From the NCBI RefSeq assembly GCF_004331345.1, contig NZ_SJJZ01000003.1, forward strand, positions 1,612,001 to 1,676,000: a stretch of 64,000 bases of DNA, in the 5' to 3' direction. Both the position numbers and the translations under genes were made by a program. Shown here piece after piece: positions 25,575 to 35,500 of the stretch; the stretch's first letter is position 1; every line of letters starts with the position of its first letter. Source of the DNA: Kribbella soli. Its GTDB lineage: Bacteria > Actinomycetota > Actinomycetes > Propionibacteriales > Kribbellaceae. A model generated the notes under the pieces. The model searched no databases. It saw nothing but the letters and a program-made list of their open reading frames with translations, and was not told the origin of the DNA.

Positions 25575-26783
25575 TCACTTCACGTCAGTGGTGAATTCGA
25601 ATGTCAGCAGAGGGATCGCCTGGTCGAGGATCGTGAGCATTTCGGGGTGGGTCGGTGCGTGGCCGGCGAGGAAGTCGAGTTGGTTGGTGGCGGTGCCTCC
25701 GGCGACGATCGATCCGGGCTGGACGAAGGTTCGGTAGTGGTCCACGCCTTCCAGGGCGGAGACTTCCCGGCCGTCGGGGATCGACTGCACGCGGACCCGG
25801 TCGGCCGGGCCACTGCTGTAGTGCTGGAAGTGGACGGCCGTCGGTGCGTTGCTCTCGAAACGGGGATTCTCTCCGAGCGCGACCTTGGCGGCCAGTGCGA
25901 CCAGATCCAGGTTGCTCGACCGGAGTGCGAGGTCGGCGAGATGTCCGCCGAGGCGGCCGTTGACCTCGATGATGCGGGGCCCGTGCGGGGTGAGTTTCAC
26001 CTCGGTGTGGCTGATGCCGAACGTGATCCCGAGAGCCTCGAGAGCCTTGCCGGTCAACGCCGTGATCTCGTCCTGCTCGTCGGACGACAGTTGGCACGGC
26101 CAGAACTGGCCCGTCTCGCGGAAGGGCTCCACGAGCGGCAACTTCCCGGTCACGGCGAGGTGGCGGGTCTGCGCGTACGACGTGATGCTCTCGACCGAGA
26201 CGTAGTCGCCGACCCCTTGCGCGGGCCGGCCGGACAGGTACTCCTCGACGACCAGCGCAGGTGTCCTCCTGAGCAGCTGATCCACCAGGTCGGCGCCGGT
26301 TCGCCGATCATGGACCAGGAAGGTATCCCGGCTGGCCTCGCCATGACTGGGCTTCAGCACCGCAGGCAGACCGACGTCGTCGCATGCCGCCGCCCAGTCC
26401 CCGGCACGCGTGAGCTGGTGACAGCGCACCGGATCGACACCCGCGGCTGCCAGTCGCCGCCGTTGCGCATACTTGTCCGTCACCAGCTCGACGACGTCAG
26501 AACTGTGGCCGGGCAGACCCCAGTCAGCCGCGAGTCGTGATGTGGCGCCGAGCATCCGTTCGCTGAAGGTCACCACGCCGTCCGGTCGCGAGCCTGACAT
26601 CGCGTCATCGAGCGCCCGCACCTCGCCGAGGGCCCGCAGTACCTTCGATGCCTGCTGCGCATGGTCGGACGGCGGGACGACGAACACCAGCTCGGCGAGC
26701 GGCCGCAGGCTGCGCGCGATCTCGAACGGCAGCACCGCTCCACGGTCGTAGACGACCGCCAGCGTCGGCTTCCGCGCGGTCAT
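25575..26783 (-). CDS. ATP-grasp carboxylate-amine ligase
   Basis: A 402-residue ATP-grasp enzyme that should activate a carboxylate as acyl phosphate and join it to an amine. The central domain has ATP contacts PAVLKPSHGEASRDTFLV and ALVVEEYLSG. The Mg-binding end is HTEVKLTPHGPRIIEVNGRLGG, with the Glu and Asn of the family. It resembles the L-amino acid ligase branch. It is coupled to mbtH by an ATGA overlap and is the last gene of this arm of the cluster. In pheganomycin and resorcinomycin biosynthesis, ATP-grasp enzymes ligate a dihydroxyphenylglycine-derived acid, so a role in joining such a residue here is a fair inference, not a demonstration. Confidence 0.85.
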   Translation of the reverse strand: MTARKPTLAVVYDRGAVLPFEIARSLRPLAELVFVVPPSDHAQQASKVLRALGEVRALDDAMSGSRPDGVVTFSERMLGATSRLAADWGLPGHSSDVVELVTDKYAQRRRLAAAGVDPVRCHQLTRAGDWAAACDDVGLPAVLKPSHGEASRDTFLVHDRRTGADLVDQLLRRTPALVVEEYLSGRPAQGVGDYVSVESITSYAQTRHLAVTGKLPLVEPFRETGQFWPCQLSSDEQDEITALTGKALEALGITFGISHTEVKLTPHGPRIIEVNGRLGGHLADLALRSSNLDLVALAAKVALGENPRFESNAPTAVHFQHYSSGPADRVRVQSIPDGREVSALEGVDHYRTFVQPGSIVAGGTATNQLDFLAGHAPTHPEMLTILDQAIPLLTFEFTTDVK

Positions 26784-26986
26784 AACTGGTCCGGTGCCTG
26801 TACTGCGCGGCGAAGACTCAACGGACGCAGATCCGTCCAGGTCCGCTCGATGTAGTCCAGGCAGTCCTGTTCGGGACCGCTCACACCCACCTCTGTCCAA
26901 CCCTGCGGCAGCTCACGGCCGACGGGCCAGATCGAGTACTGCTCTTCCTCGTTGCGTACGACGGTGCGCTGGCTGTGGTCGCTCAT
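26780..26986 (-). CDS. MbtH-like protein
   Basis: A 68-residue NRPS chaperone. All family marks are present: N-x-E-x-Q-Y-S-I-W-P, P-x-GW, then CLDYIERTWTDLRPLSLR. MbtH-like proteins bind and activate A domains; this is the only one in the window, so it may serve all five. Start is ATG 26986, with AGGAGG 5 bases upstream; a longer frame to 27148 runs antisense into the GNAT gene and is rejected. It is coupled to the ATP-grasp gene. Only 31 bases separate its start from the divergent GNAT start. Confidence 0.95.
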   Translation of the reverse strand: MSDHSQRTVVRNEEEQYSIWPVGRELPQGWTEVGVSGPEQDCLDYIERTWTDLRPLSLRRAVQAPDQL

Positions 26987-27017
26987 CGTGCCTCCTGGCT
27001 CATGAGAGCATGTCCGG

Positions 27018-27587
27018 GTGGATGTGGTGGTGGAAGCGGTGGACGCGACCCGATGGGACGATCTGGCCGAGTTGTTCGGTCCGAACGGGACGTACCGAGG
27101 TTGCTGGTGCATGACCTGGCGGCTCACCAGCAAGGAGTTCACTGCCAACGGGAACGCAGGGAATCGCGCCGAGCTCGAGTCGATGGTGAAATCCGGGCAG
27201 CAGGTGGGCCTGATCGGCTATGCGGACGGCAAGCCGGCGACCTGGTGTTCGGTGGCTCCGCGTCCGACGTTCCCGAAGGTGATCCGGTCCACGACCATCG
27301 CTCCGGCCGACCCGGAGGACGAGTCCGTCTGGTCGGTGGTGTGCTTCTTCGTCCGCGCCGGTTTCCGTCGCAAGGGTCTCCTCGACCCGATGCTGGCCGC
27401 CGCGGTCGAGGCTGCCCGGAAGGGCGGCGCACGGGCGATCGAGGGCTACCCGGTCGACACCGAAGGCGGCAGCAAGCCGGGCGCCCTCTACACCGGCACC
27501 ATCGAGCTGTACGAACGCAACGGGTTCAAGGAGCACATCCGCCCGGCGTCCGGACGTCGCGTCGTGATGCAGCGACTGCTCGACTGA
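27018..27587 (+). CDS. GNAT N-acetyltransferase (copy 1)
   Basis: A 189-residue acetyltransferase. The N-terminal block GCWCMTWRL is typical of one actinobacterial GNAT subfamily. VVCFFVRAGFRRKGLLDPML is the acetyl-CoA motif A in place of R-x-x-G-x-G/A. GYPVDTEGG and YERNGFKE complete the fold. A paralogue lies at 42046 in the same cluster. Both stand on the strand opposite to most NRPS genes. It may N-acetylate an intermediate or protect the host. It starts at GTG 27018 and its stop lies 15 bases from the stop of the A-domain gene. Confidence 0.85.
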   Translation: MDVVVEAVDATRWDDLAELFGPNGTYRGCWCMTWRLTSKEFTANGNAGNRAELESMVKSGQQVGLIGYADGKPATWCSVAPRPTFPKVIRSTTIAPADPEDESVWSVVCFFVRAGFRRKGLLDPMLAAAVEAARKGGARAIEGYPVDTEGGSKPGALYTGTIELYERNGFKEHIRPASGRRVVMQRLLD

Positions 27588-27601
27588 TCTGACCAGGGCT
27601 C

Positions 27602-29137
27602 TCACGGCGTCGCTCCGAACACCGGAGCGGGCAGCGCACGGTGATCGATCTTGCCGCTGCTGGTCAGCGGGAGCGTGGGCAGGACGGTGATCACGGCCGG
27701 GATCATCGAGCTCGTCAGCCGCTCGGACAGCCGCGACCGCAGCTGTCGTGGATCCACCGCAGCCCCGTCCCGGGAGGCGACATACGCCGCCAGACGCTTG
27801 CGGCCGTCCGTGTCGATCCAGACGGTGACGTAGGCCTGCGCGATCTCGTGATCGCGCATCAACGCCGCTTCCACCTCGCCGGGCTCCACCCGGACACCGT
27901 GCAGCTTGACCTGACGATCGATGCGGTCGAGGAACACCAGCCGTCCGTTCGGCAGCCGGTGGACCCGATCGCCGGTCCGGTAGAGCCGAGCGCCCGGGTC
28001 GGCGCCGAACGGGTCGGGGACGAACACGCGGGCGGTGTGTCCCGGACGGTTGAGGTAGCCGTACGCGAGGCCGGTCCCGCCGATGACCAGCTCACCCGGA
28101 GCGCCGTCCGGCACCGGCTCGAGGTTCTCGTCCAGGACGTAGGCGACGTGATTCGCGATCGGCAGGCCGATCGGTGGCGAGGTGTCCCACACGCCGTCGC
28201 AGTCGTGGGTCACCATGGTCACGGTGCATTCGGTCGGTCCGTAGCCGTTGACGAATCGGCGCCCTCGGTTCCACGCGTTCACCAGTGAACCGGGGTACGC
28301 CTCGCCGCCGACGAACACCACCCGCAGGTCGGGCAGGCGAACCGGATCGAGCATGCCGAGCACGGCCGGAGGCAGATCGGCGACGGTGATCGCCTCGTCC
28401 TCGAGCAGCCGTTGCAGGCGCCGTACGTTCAGCCGGTCGGCGTCGGTCGCGACCTGGATCCGCGCCCCGGTGAGCAAGGCCCCGAAGACGTCGAAGATCG
28501 ATACGTCGAACACCGATGCCGCGAAGGCGACGATCCGGTCAGCAGCAGTCAGCTGGAACAACTGCTCCACCGCCGCGACGAAGGCGACCACCGACCGGTG
28601 CGACACGACGACGCCTTTCGGCGTTCCCGTGCTGCCCGACGTGTAGAGGACGTAGGCGACGTCGTCGCCCGCCAGTTCCTCCACCGGGCCGGAGTCCGAA
28701 CCGCCGGCGGACCGGGCCGGCAGCCGTGGAATCGATCCGAAGACATCCGTGTCCTCGTCGTCGGTCACGATCGCACAAGGCTCCGCGTCGGCGAGGATCG
28801 CGCGGACCCGAGCGGCCGGCATGCCACGCTCCAGCGGTACGAACGCCGCACCGGCCCGGAGGATCCCGAGCATCGCCACGACCAGCCACGGATCCCGCCG
28901 TACGGCGAACGCGACCCGTGCGCCACGACGTACACCCGCAGCTCGCAGTCGCGCAGCCAGGTCGGCCGATGCGGCATCGAGCTCCGCGTAGCTGAGGCTT
29001 TCGGTGCCTGCGGCAACGGCTACGGCATCCGGTTGAGCCCCGGCCCGCTCGGCGAACCGGTCCGGAATCGACCGGTCCACAAAGGAAAGGTGGCTGCCCT
29101 GCCACCGCTGCTGGTCGTCGAGGACCTCGGCGGTCAT
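27602..29137 (-). CDS. Stand-alone NRPS adenylation domain
   Basis: A 511-residue free A domain. Core motifs are all present: A3 YTSGSTGTPKGV, A5 NGYGPTECT, A7 YRTGDR, A8 DRIDRQVKLHGVRVEPGEVE, and A10 SSGKIDHRALP with the catalytic Lys. There is no C or PCP domain, so it must load a carrier in trans; the C-PCP upstream (ATGA overlap) or the free PCP are candidates. By hand alignment to GrsA, the pocket reads D-V-F-D-F-G-G-V-T-K, the same as in the 50646-53834 protein. I do not match it to a known substrate. ATG 29137 is chosen; the long in-frame extension upstream is the other-frame shadow of C-PCP. Confidence 0.92.
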   Translation of the reverse strand: MTAEVLDDQQRWQGSHLSFVDRSIPDRFAERAGAQPDAVAVAAGTESLSYAELDAASADLAARLRAAGVRRGARVAFAVRRDPWLVVAMLGILRAGAAFVPLERGMPAARVRAILADAEPCAIVTDDEDTDVFGSIPRLPARSAGGSDSGPVEELAGDDVAYVLYTSGSTGTPKGVVVSHRSVVAFVAAVEQLFQLTAADRIVAFAASVFDVSIFDVFGALLTGARIQVATDADRLNVRRLQRLLEDEAITVADLPPAVLGMLDPVRLPDLRVVFVGGEAYPGSLVNAWNRGRRFVNGYGPTECTVTMVTHDCDGVWDTSPPIGLPIANHVAYVLDENLEPVPDGAPGELVIGGTGLAYGYLNRPGHTARVFVPDPFGADPGARLYRTGDRVHRLPNGRLVFLDRIDRQVKLHGVRVEPGEVEAALMRDHEIAQAYVTVWIDTDGRKRLAAYVASRDGAAVDPRQLRSRLSERLTSSMIPAVITVLPTLPLTSSGKIDHRALPAPVFGATP

Positions 29138-30834
29138 CGGATCTCCCGAGCGGCGAGCTCCTGGACCAGGCGATCCACCTCGTCCACCTCGAGGCTCGCG
29201 ATCTGCGCCTCGAGCAGGCCTTCGATCAGGACGGCCTGCGCCGCGATCGTTGGCCGCTCCATCAGATCTGCGATCCGCACCGGGACTCCGAAGAGCTCCG
29301 ACAGTCGTACGGCGAGCTTCGCAACCAGCAGCGAATGGCCGCCGAGGCCGAAGAACGACGTCTCCACTCCCTCGACCTCCACCCCGATCAGCTCGGACCA
29401 GGCGGCCGCCAGTTCCTTCTCCAGCAGCGTGACCGGCGGTGCGCCGGCATCGTCCGCCAGCCAGGTGACAGTCGTTCCGCCGCGGTCCGGCGACAGTCCG
29501 CCGGTGAGCTCCACGGGCGACCAGGACAGCTCGTCGAGACGGCGATCGAGATCGCTCAGCGCTGCTCCGAGCCCATCGACGAATCCGGCCGCCAGCTGGC
29601 GAACCAGCTCGGCATCGCGCTCGTCCCGGTGCGCCCACTCCATCAGCATCCCGGTCTCGGTACGTCCCACCGCGACCATCAGCGGTAGCGCCGGCAGCCC
29701 CGGCGCCTCGAGATCGAACAGGGAGGTCTGCAGTCCCGGCAGGTCGAGCGCCGGGAGGTCGACCTGCTGATAGGTGAAGGAGACCTGCAGCAACGGGTCG
29801 TCCGCGCTCCGGCCGTACGACCGCGCCAGCAGTTCGTAGGGCAGCTCTCGCGTCGCCAACGTCCCGAGGACGGCCGCGCGCTCGTACGCGAGCAGCTCGC
29901 GTACGGTCGTGGCACCCTCCACGTCGACCCGGCTGACGACGAGATTCACGAAGTACCCGATCAGGTCCTGGTGGGCGGACTTCGTCCGGGCCGAAACCGG
30001 CGTACCGAGCAGCACGGCCGGTACGCCGACCGCCCCGGCCCACCAGCTCCGGAAAAGCGCCGCCAGGACGATGTACGGCGTCAGCCGGCAGCTGCGCGCA
30101 ACATCGAGGACCCGCTCCGCGACCTCGTCCGGAAGCGGCATGGACTGAAGGCCGCCCGCGGCGGGGCCCGGCCGGCTGGAGAGCGGAACCGGCGGCGGTT
30201 CGCCTACCGCGTCCCGGGCCTTGCCGAGCAGACTCGCCAGCCGCTCGCCGCTCAGCTCGTCCCGTTGGCTCCGGGCGATCTCGCCGTACTGCGTGGACAG
30301 CACAGGCAACTCCGGCCCGTCGCCGGCGACCGCCCGCCGGTAGAGGCTCTCGAGCTCCCGCGCGAAGATCACGCCGGACTCCGCGTCCCAGACGATGTGA
30401 TGGCGGACGACCAGGACCACATGCTCCTGCTCGGACAGCCGGTACACCCGTACGCGGACCGGACGGTCGCGGGTCAGGTCGAACCCGCGGCGGACCTCGT
30501 CCACGCACCTCTCGCGGACGATGCCTGGATCGGTGGACAGCTCCACCAGCGCGAAATCGGGCTCGGTACTGGCGTCGACCTCTTGCCGGCAGGTCTCGCC
30601 GCCGAAGTGGAACGTGCTCCGCAGTACGGCATGCCGCTCCGTGATGGTGGCGAAGGACTGCCTCAGGGCGGGTACGTCGAGTGGGCCGGTGACCCGCAAG
30701 CTCAGCGCCGGCGCGGACAGTGCGGCGGGACCGAGCAGCTGGTCGACGAGCCACATCTGCTCCTGCCCGAAGGACAATGGATACATCGCGATCAGCTCCG
30801 GTACGCGGGTCGGGTCAGGAGGCGGCTTGGACAC
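29134..30834 (-). CDS. NRPS C-PCP didomain
   Basis: A protein of 566 residues from GTG 30834, or 550 from ATG 30786, which also has a GGAG site. The C domain carries H145-H146-I-V-W-D150, so the catalytic His is intact, followed by Ala in place of the usual Gly. IGYFVNLVVSRV is the later C-domain core. The PCP has the phosphopantetheine Ser501 in FFGLGGHSLL. No A domain lies between them, which is unusual. It is followed at once by the stand-alone A gene, which could supply the amino acid, as if a C-A-PCP module had been split and reordered. It overlaps the free PCP gene by 20 bases. Confidence 0.92.
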   Translation of the reverse strand: MSKPPPDPTRVPELIAMYPLSFGQEQMWLVDQLLGPAALSAPALSLRVTGPLDVPALRQSFATITERHAVLRSTFHFGGETCRQEVDASTEPDFALVELSTDPGIVRERCVDEVRRGFDLTRDRPVRVRVYRLSEQEHVVLVVRHHIVWDAESGVIFARELESLYRRAVAGDGPELPVLSTQYGEIARSQRDELSGERLASLLGKARDAVGEPPPVPLSSRPGPAAGGLQSMPLPDEVAERVLDVARSCRLTPYIVLAALFRSWWAGAVGVPAVLLGTPVSARTKSAHQDLIGYFVNLVVSRVDVEGATTVRELLAYERAAVLGTLATRELPYELLARSYGRSADDPLLQVSFTYQQVDLPALDLPGLQTSLFDLEAPGLPALPLMVAVGRTETGMLMEWAHRDERDAELVRQLAAGFVDGLGAALSDLDRRLDELSWSPVELTGGLSPDRGGTTVTWLADDAGAPPVTLLEKELAAAWSELIGVEVEGVETSFFGLGGHSLLVAKLAVRLSELFGVPVRIADLMERPTIAAQAVLIEGLLEAQIASLEVDEVDRLVQELAAREIR

Positions 30835-31099
30835 GACCGGCGGCGAGCTCCCGCCCGACGATCTGCGCGAGCCGGTCGAGAGTGGGCGCTTCGAAGAACT
30901 CGGCCACGTCGATTTCGACCCGGTAGTGGTCCTGAGCGGCCGTCACGACCCGCATCAGGTCGATGCTGTCGGCACCGAGTGCGAAGAAGTCGTCGGTGGC
31001 ACCGACCGGGGTGTCGCCGAGCACCGGCCGGTAGCAGTGTTCGCGGAGCTCACCGGGCAGTGCGGCCGCGCTGGTCGCAGCCGGGGAAATGTCTGTCAT
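30815..31099 (-). CDS. Stand-alone peptidyl carrier protein
   Basis: A 94-residue carrier. The phosphopantetheine attachment Ser45 is in DDFFALGADSIDLMRV, and the four-helix pattern is complete (VEIDVAEFFEAPTLDRLAQ for helices 3 and 4). A-D-S-I rather than G-G-D/H-S is closer to carriers that work with discrete partners. The start ATG 31099 overlaps the upstream C gene by ATGA. It could carry the amino acid activated by the A domain in 32527-36033, whose own PCP lacks Ser, or by the free A domain. Confidence 0.92.
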   Translation of the reverse strand: MTDISPAATSAAALPGELREHCYRPVLGDTPVGATDDFFALGADSIDLMRVVTAAQDHYRVEIDVAEFFEAPTLDRLAQIVGRELAAGRVQAAS

Positions 31100-32517
31100 C
31101 TCGATTCCGTCCGATCGGTTGGCGGGTCCTGGGTCTGGTGCTGTACGCCGCACAGCTCGGCGAGCAACTCGGCGTACTCGACGGCATAGCCGCGCATCGT
31201 GGTCTCGTCGTACTGGTCGACGGGGTATCGCACGGCGAGCTCGAGCTCGTCGCCCCGGTCGAGCACGGTGAAGGAGACGTACGGCACGCCACCCGAGAGC
31301 GGCAGCTCGACCGACTCGATCACCAGGCTGTTGCTGAGGGACAGGCTTCGGCCGACCGACTCCACCGGCAGGTAGGTCAGCATCGTGTCGAACAACGGGT
31401 TGTCGAACGGTCCGCGGGCACCGCCGACGGCCTCGACCATCCGGGCGAAGGGGACGTCGCGACGGCGCAGTCCCTGGTTGAGCGTGTGCTGGGCCACGGT
31501 GACCGCCTCGCCGTACGGAAGGTCGGCGTCGGCCGGCAGCCGAACCGGCAGCGAATTGAGGAAGTAGCCGATCAGCCCGTCGGCGCCTTCCTGCTCGCGA
31601 CAGGAGACCGGGGTCCCGAAGACGATGTCGGAAGCCTCGCTGTAGCGACCGAGGAACCGCGCGAAGGCAGCAGCGACCGCGGCGAAGCGGGTCACTCCCC
31701 CGGCGGCCGCCGACGATCGGAGCGCCTCGGCCGCACCCGGTGGGAACGGCTGCCGCAGCACCGCGCCCGGCAGCACGAGCCGTGCACCGGCCGGCCGGTC
31801 GGTCGGCAACGACACCGGCACACCTCCGGCGAGCGCATCCGCCCAGTACCGGACCCCTTCGTCGAGATGCTCCGGTGTGATCCGCTCGGCCACATCGCCG
31901 CACTGAGCACGCAGCGGGCTCAGGGCCGGAAGCTCGCCCGTTGCCGTGATCGCGTTGTACACCTGGCCGAGCTCGGCTTCCAGTACCGCCGACCCGTGCT
32001 CGTCGATCGCGATGTGGTGGAACGCGAACAGCAGCAGGTACCGCTGCGGCGCGTACCGGCAGACGTGCACCCGGAACAGCGGTCCCGACGACAGGTCGAA
32101 CGGTAGATCGGCCTGCCGGCTCAGGAGATCGAAGGCGGCCGCGCGGTCCCCGACGACGTCGTACCCGATCTCGACCGGACCAGGTTCGCCGACCACCTGG
32201 AACAGGTCGGTCCCGTCGACGTCGAACCTCGTTCGGAGCATCTCGTGGCGGGCAACGACGTACTCGAGGCTCTGCCCGAGGATCTTCAGATCGAGAGGGC
32301 CACGGACGTCGTGACACATCGGCACATGGTGGGCGGCGTTGGCCGGGGCCAGCCGCCAGAGGAACCACTGCGCCTGCTGCGTCGGCAACGCCCGGAAGCG
32401 GTTCGGACGCTCCACGACCGCGACCTGTTCGGAGCGCGGGTTGCGACTGCGGTGCAGGATCTCCCGACGCTCGTCGGCGGGCAGGGCCAGCAGACGTTCC
32501 ATCAGCTCGGTGGCCAT
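31096..32517 (-). CDS. Stand-alone NRPS condensation domain
   Basis: A 473-residue free C domain. Residues 1 to about 35 are a helical leader (ELMERLLALPADERREILHR) of the kind that starts many NRPS proteins. The catalytic motif is H167-H168-I-A-I-D172. DIVFGTPVSCREQEG and LIGYFLNSLPVRL are later cores. It probably makes one peptide bond between carriers supplied in trans, with the free PCP downstream an obvious partner. GAGGAAGAG precedes the start; it lies 9 bases after the preceding NRPS gene. Confidence 0.93.
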   Translation of the reverse strand: MATELMERLLALPADERREILHRSRNPRSEQVAVVERPNRFRALPTQQAQWFLWRLAPANAAHHVPMCHDVRGPLDLKILGQSLEYVVARHEMLRTRFDVDGTDLFQVVGEPGPVEIGYDVVGDRAAAFDLLSRQADLPFDLSSGPLFRVHVCRYAPQRYLLLFAFHHIAIDEHGSAVLEAELGQVYNAITATGELPALSPLRAQCGDVAERITPEHLDEGVRYWADALAGGVPVSLPTDRPAGARLVLPGAVLRQPFPPGAAEALRSSAAAGGVTRFAAVAAAFARFLGRYSEASDIVFGTPVSCREQEGADGLIGYFLNSLPVRLPADADLPYGEAVTVAQHTLNQGLRRRDVPFARMVEAVGGARGPFDNPLFDTMLTYLPVESVGRSLSLSNSLVIESVELPLSGGVPYVSFTVLDRGDELELAVRYPVDQYDETTMRGYAVEYAELLAELCGVQHQTQDPPTDRTESR

Positions 32518-32526
32518 CGCTCTTCC

Positions 32527-35500
32527 TCACTCCACGGCTGCCGCGAGGGCAGCAAGTCGTCGGGGTACGTCGATGTCGTCGGGCACTCGTGCGATCAAGA
32601 CCTCGCCGGTCGCCCCGCGCCACTGCTCCATCCATTCGTCGGGTCCCTCGACGGCCGCGTAGGCGATCGGCCCTGGCCCCAAGGGATTCCGCGGCGGCGC
32701 GTCCACGACCAGGACCGGCGGGGTCAGGCCAGTGCGCTCCGTGAGCTGGTCCCGGATGGCGAGCACCGCAGGCGTGTCAGCGCCGACCGCGACAAGGACG
32801 GCTGTCGATCCGGATGCGAGTACGGCGACCGGGTCGTCGACCGCCAGGTCCAGGATTCCGACGCGACGTTGCGCGTTCCCTGCCAGCTTCTCGGCGAGGC
32901 CGCGGCCGTGTTCGTCGGACGTGACCACCACCAGTGGGGTCTGCCCGGATCCATCGGTCAGCCAGCGGATCGTCCCCGGTGCCGGGACCGCGCCCGCCAA
33001 CCGGGCTTGGCGAAGTCGTTGGGCCAGCGCCGTCGCGGTCGCGGCCTCGACGAAGGTCCGCAGCGGAAGGTCGAGTCCGAGTTCCCGGCGGACGAGGTGA
33101 CGGACCTGAGCCGCACGGGGAAGGTCCCCGCCGACCGCGAAGAAATCCCCACCTTGGACGTCGTCGTCGAGAACCCGCGACCAGGCGCCGAGCACCCAGG
33201 CCTCGTCGGCGTCCGGCGCCTCCGAGCCGGCATCGTCCGGCCGGGGCGGCAGCATCCGCGACAGGGCGGCCCGATCGATCTTGCCGTTCACCTGCACGGG
33301 CATCGGATCGACGATGCCGAACGCCGAGGGGACCATCACCGCGGGCAGCCGGTCCACCGCCAGCGCCTTGATCTCCTGGCGGAGCCGGGCCGGCTGCGTG
33401 CCCCGCCGTACCTGCAGGTAGGCCACGAGGCGGCGGGCGTCCCCCTGGCCGGTGACGGCGACCGCCGCCAGTTCGACGTCCGCGTGCGAGGCCAGCACGG
33501 TCTCGATCTCGCCGGGCTCGATCCGGTGCCCGCGGATCTTGACCTGCCGATCGTTGCGGCCGTGCAGCTCGAGCCGGCCGTCCGGCCGCCAGCGAGCCAG
33601 ATCGCCGGACCGGTAGATCCGGGCGCCTGGTACGTCGAGATCGGGCACGAACTGCCGCGCGGTCAGACCCGGGCGGCCGGTGTACCCCCGGGCCACGCCC
33701 GCGCCGCCGATGCAGAGCTCGCCGACGGCCCCGGGCGGTACCGGACGGAGGCTTCCGTCGAGAATCCGGAGCCAGGTCCTGGGCAGCGGCCGCCCGATCG
33801 GGAGAATCCGCGGTTGGTCACCCGTCTCGATCGGCTGGCAGGCGGTGTACATGGTCGTCTCGGTCGGCCCGTACGTGTGCCAGAACGACTTCGTGCAGGC
33901 GGTCAGCCGGGCCGCCAGCGGCGGCGGTACGACATCGCCACCACAGGACACCGTCAGCTGGGGAGCCCCGGTCCAACCGCACAGGAACAGCATCTGCCAG
34001 GTCAACGGTGTCGCCTGCATGATGTCGGGCCGCCAGTGGTCGAGCGCCGCCATCAGCGCCTGACCGTCACGTGCCTCCTCGCGGGACGCGATCACTGTCT
34101 CGCCGCCGGAGACCAGCGCGAGGAACAGTTCCAGCATGGCGATGTCGAACGAGATCGTCGTGACGGCGAGCACGCGTTGGCCGTGCCCGACCCGCATCAG
34201 TTCCCGAGTGGCCCACAGGTTGTTCGCGAGCCCGCCGTGCGTCACTCCGACGCCCTTCGGGCGGCCTGTCGAACCGGACGTGTACAGCAGGTACGCGAGC
34301 GCGTCCGGCTGGACGACCGGCCGCGCTACCCGGTCGGTCTGCGGAACGACCAGCTCGCTGACATCGAGCTGCTTCACCTCGGGCAGATCCAGCCGCCCTT
34401 CCGCCGCTGTCAGGACGAGCGAAACGCCCGCATCGTCCAGCACGTAACGGATGCGATCGACCGGGTGCTCGGGGTCGAGTGGTACGCACACATGGCCGGC
34501 TTTCAGCACACCCCAGATCACGGCGGGCAGTTCCACAGCGCGAGGCAACAACAGACCGATGGGGGTCTCGGGCGGAAGCTGGAGTCCGGCGAGGTTCCCG
34601 GCCACCGCGTCGCTGACGGCGGCCAGCTCCCGGTACGTTTGCTGCGCTTCGTTGTGCCGTACGGCGACGGCATCGGGCGTGGAGTCGACCCACACACCGA
34701 TCTGTTCACCCATGGACTTCGGCCGCCGGATCGCGGTGTTGCGGCCCTCGACCTCCGCGAGGTAGCGGTGATCCGCCGACGTCAGTAGCTCGAGAGCGGA
34801 CACGGCTCGCGTGGTATCGCGCACTGCGTCGGCCAGCAGCACAGTCAGCCGGGCAGCGAATCCCTCAACCGTGCCGGTGTCGAGCACGCTGTCCGAGAAG
34901 GTCCACTCGATCTCCGCCGAGCCGTCGAGCACCGAGACCTGTACGCCGAGCTCGGACTCGGATCGCCGTACCGGCAGCTGGACAGGCATCGCATCGAGAC
35001 CGCCCCAGGTGCCGTTGTCCACCGGGGCGGCAACAGTGAACGCCACCTGCACCAGCGAGTTGGAGAGGAGGTCGGACTCGGGACGCAGCGCGCGCGAGAG
35101 CAACGACAGCGACAATCCGGTCCGGGCTCGATCCGCGCAGTGCCCGGCGGCCTCAGCCAGAACAGCGTCGCGGAACGCCGGGTCATCGACCAGGTCCAGC
35201 CTGGCCGGCAACAGAGTGTCAGGTGAACAGGCGAGCAGATCGGCTTCGGCCGGGACGCCGATCAACAGGTCGGTCTGCTGCGTGTGCCGGTACAACAGCA
35301 CCCGGAGTCCGGTCAGCAGAACCGTCGGCCACGGCACATCGAGCTGGGCGGCGAGTGACTCGATCTGCGCGAACAACTCGCGTGGCAGCACGCTGCGAAC
35401 GGCACCACCGCTCCCGAACTCCGAGGCGGACCGGTCCGAAGGCCAGTTCGTGACGGTCGGGACGCCCGAGAGCCGTTGGAGCCAGTACGACAGTACGTCG

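Noticed and set aside
28412..32106. Long forward-strand frames antisense to the NRPS genes
   Set aside because: Composition is Arg/Pro/Ser-rich with no domains, while the reverse frames carry complete A, C and PCP motifs.
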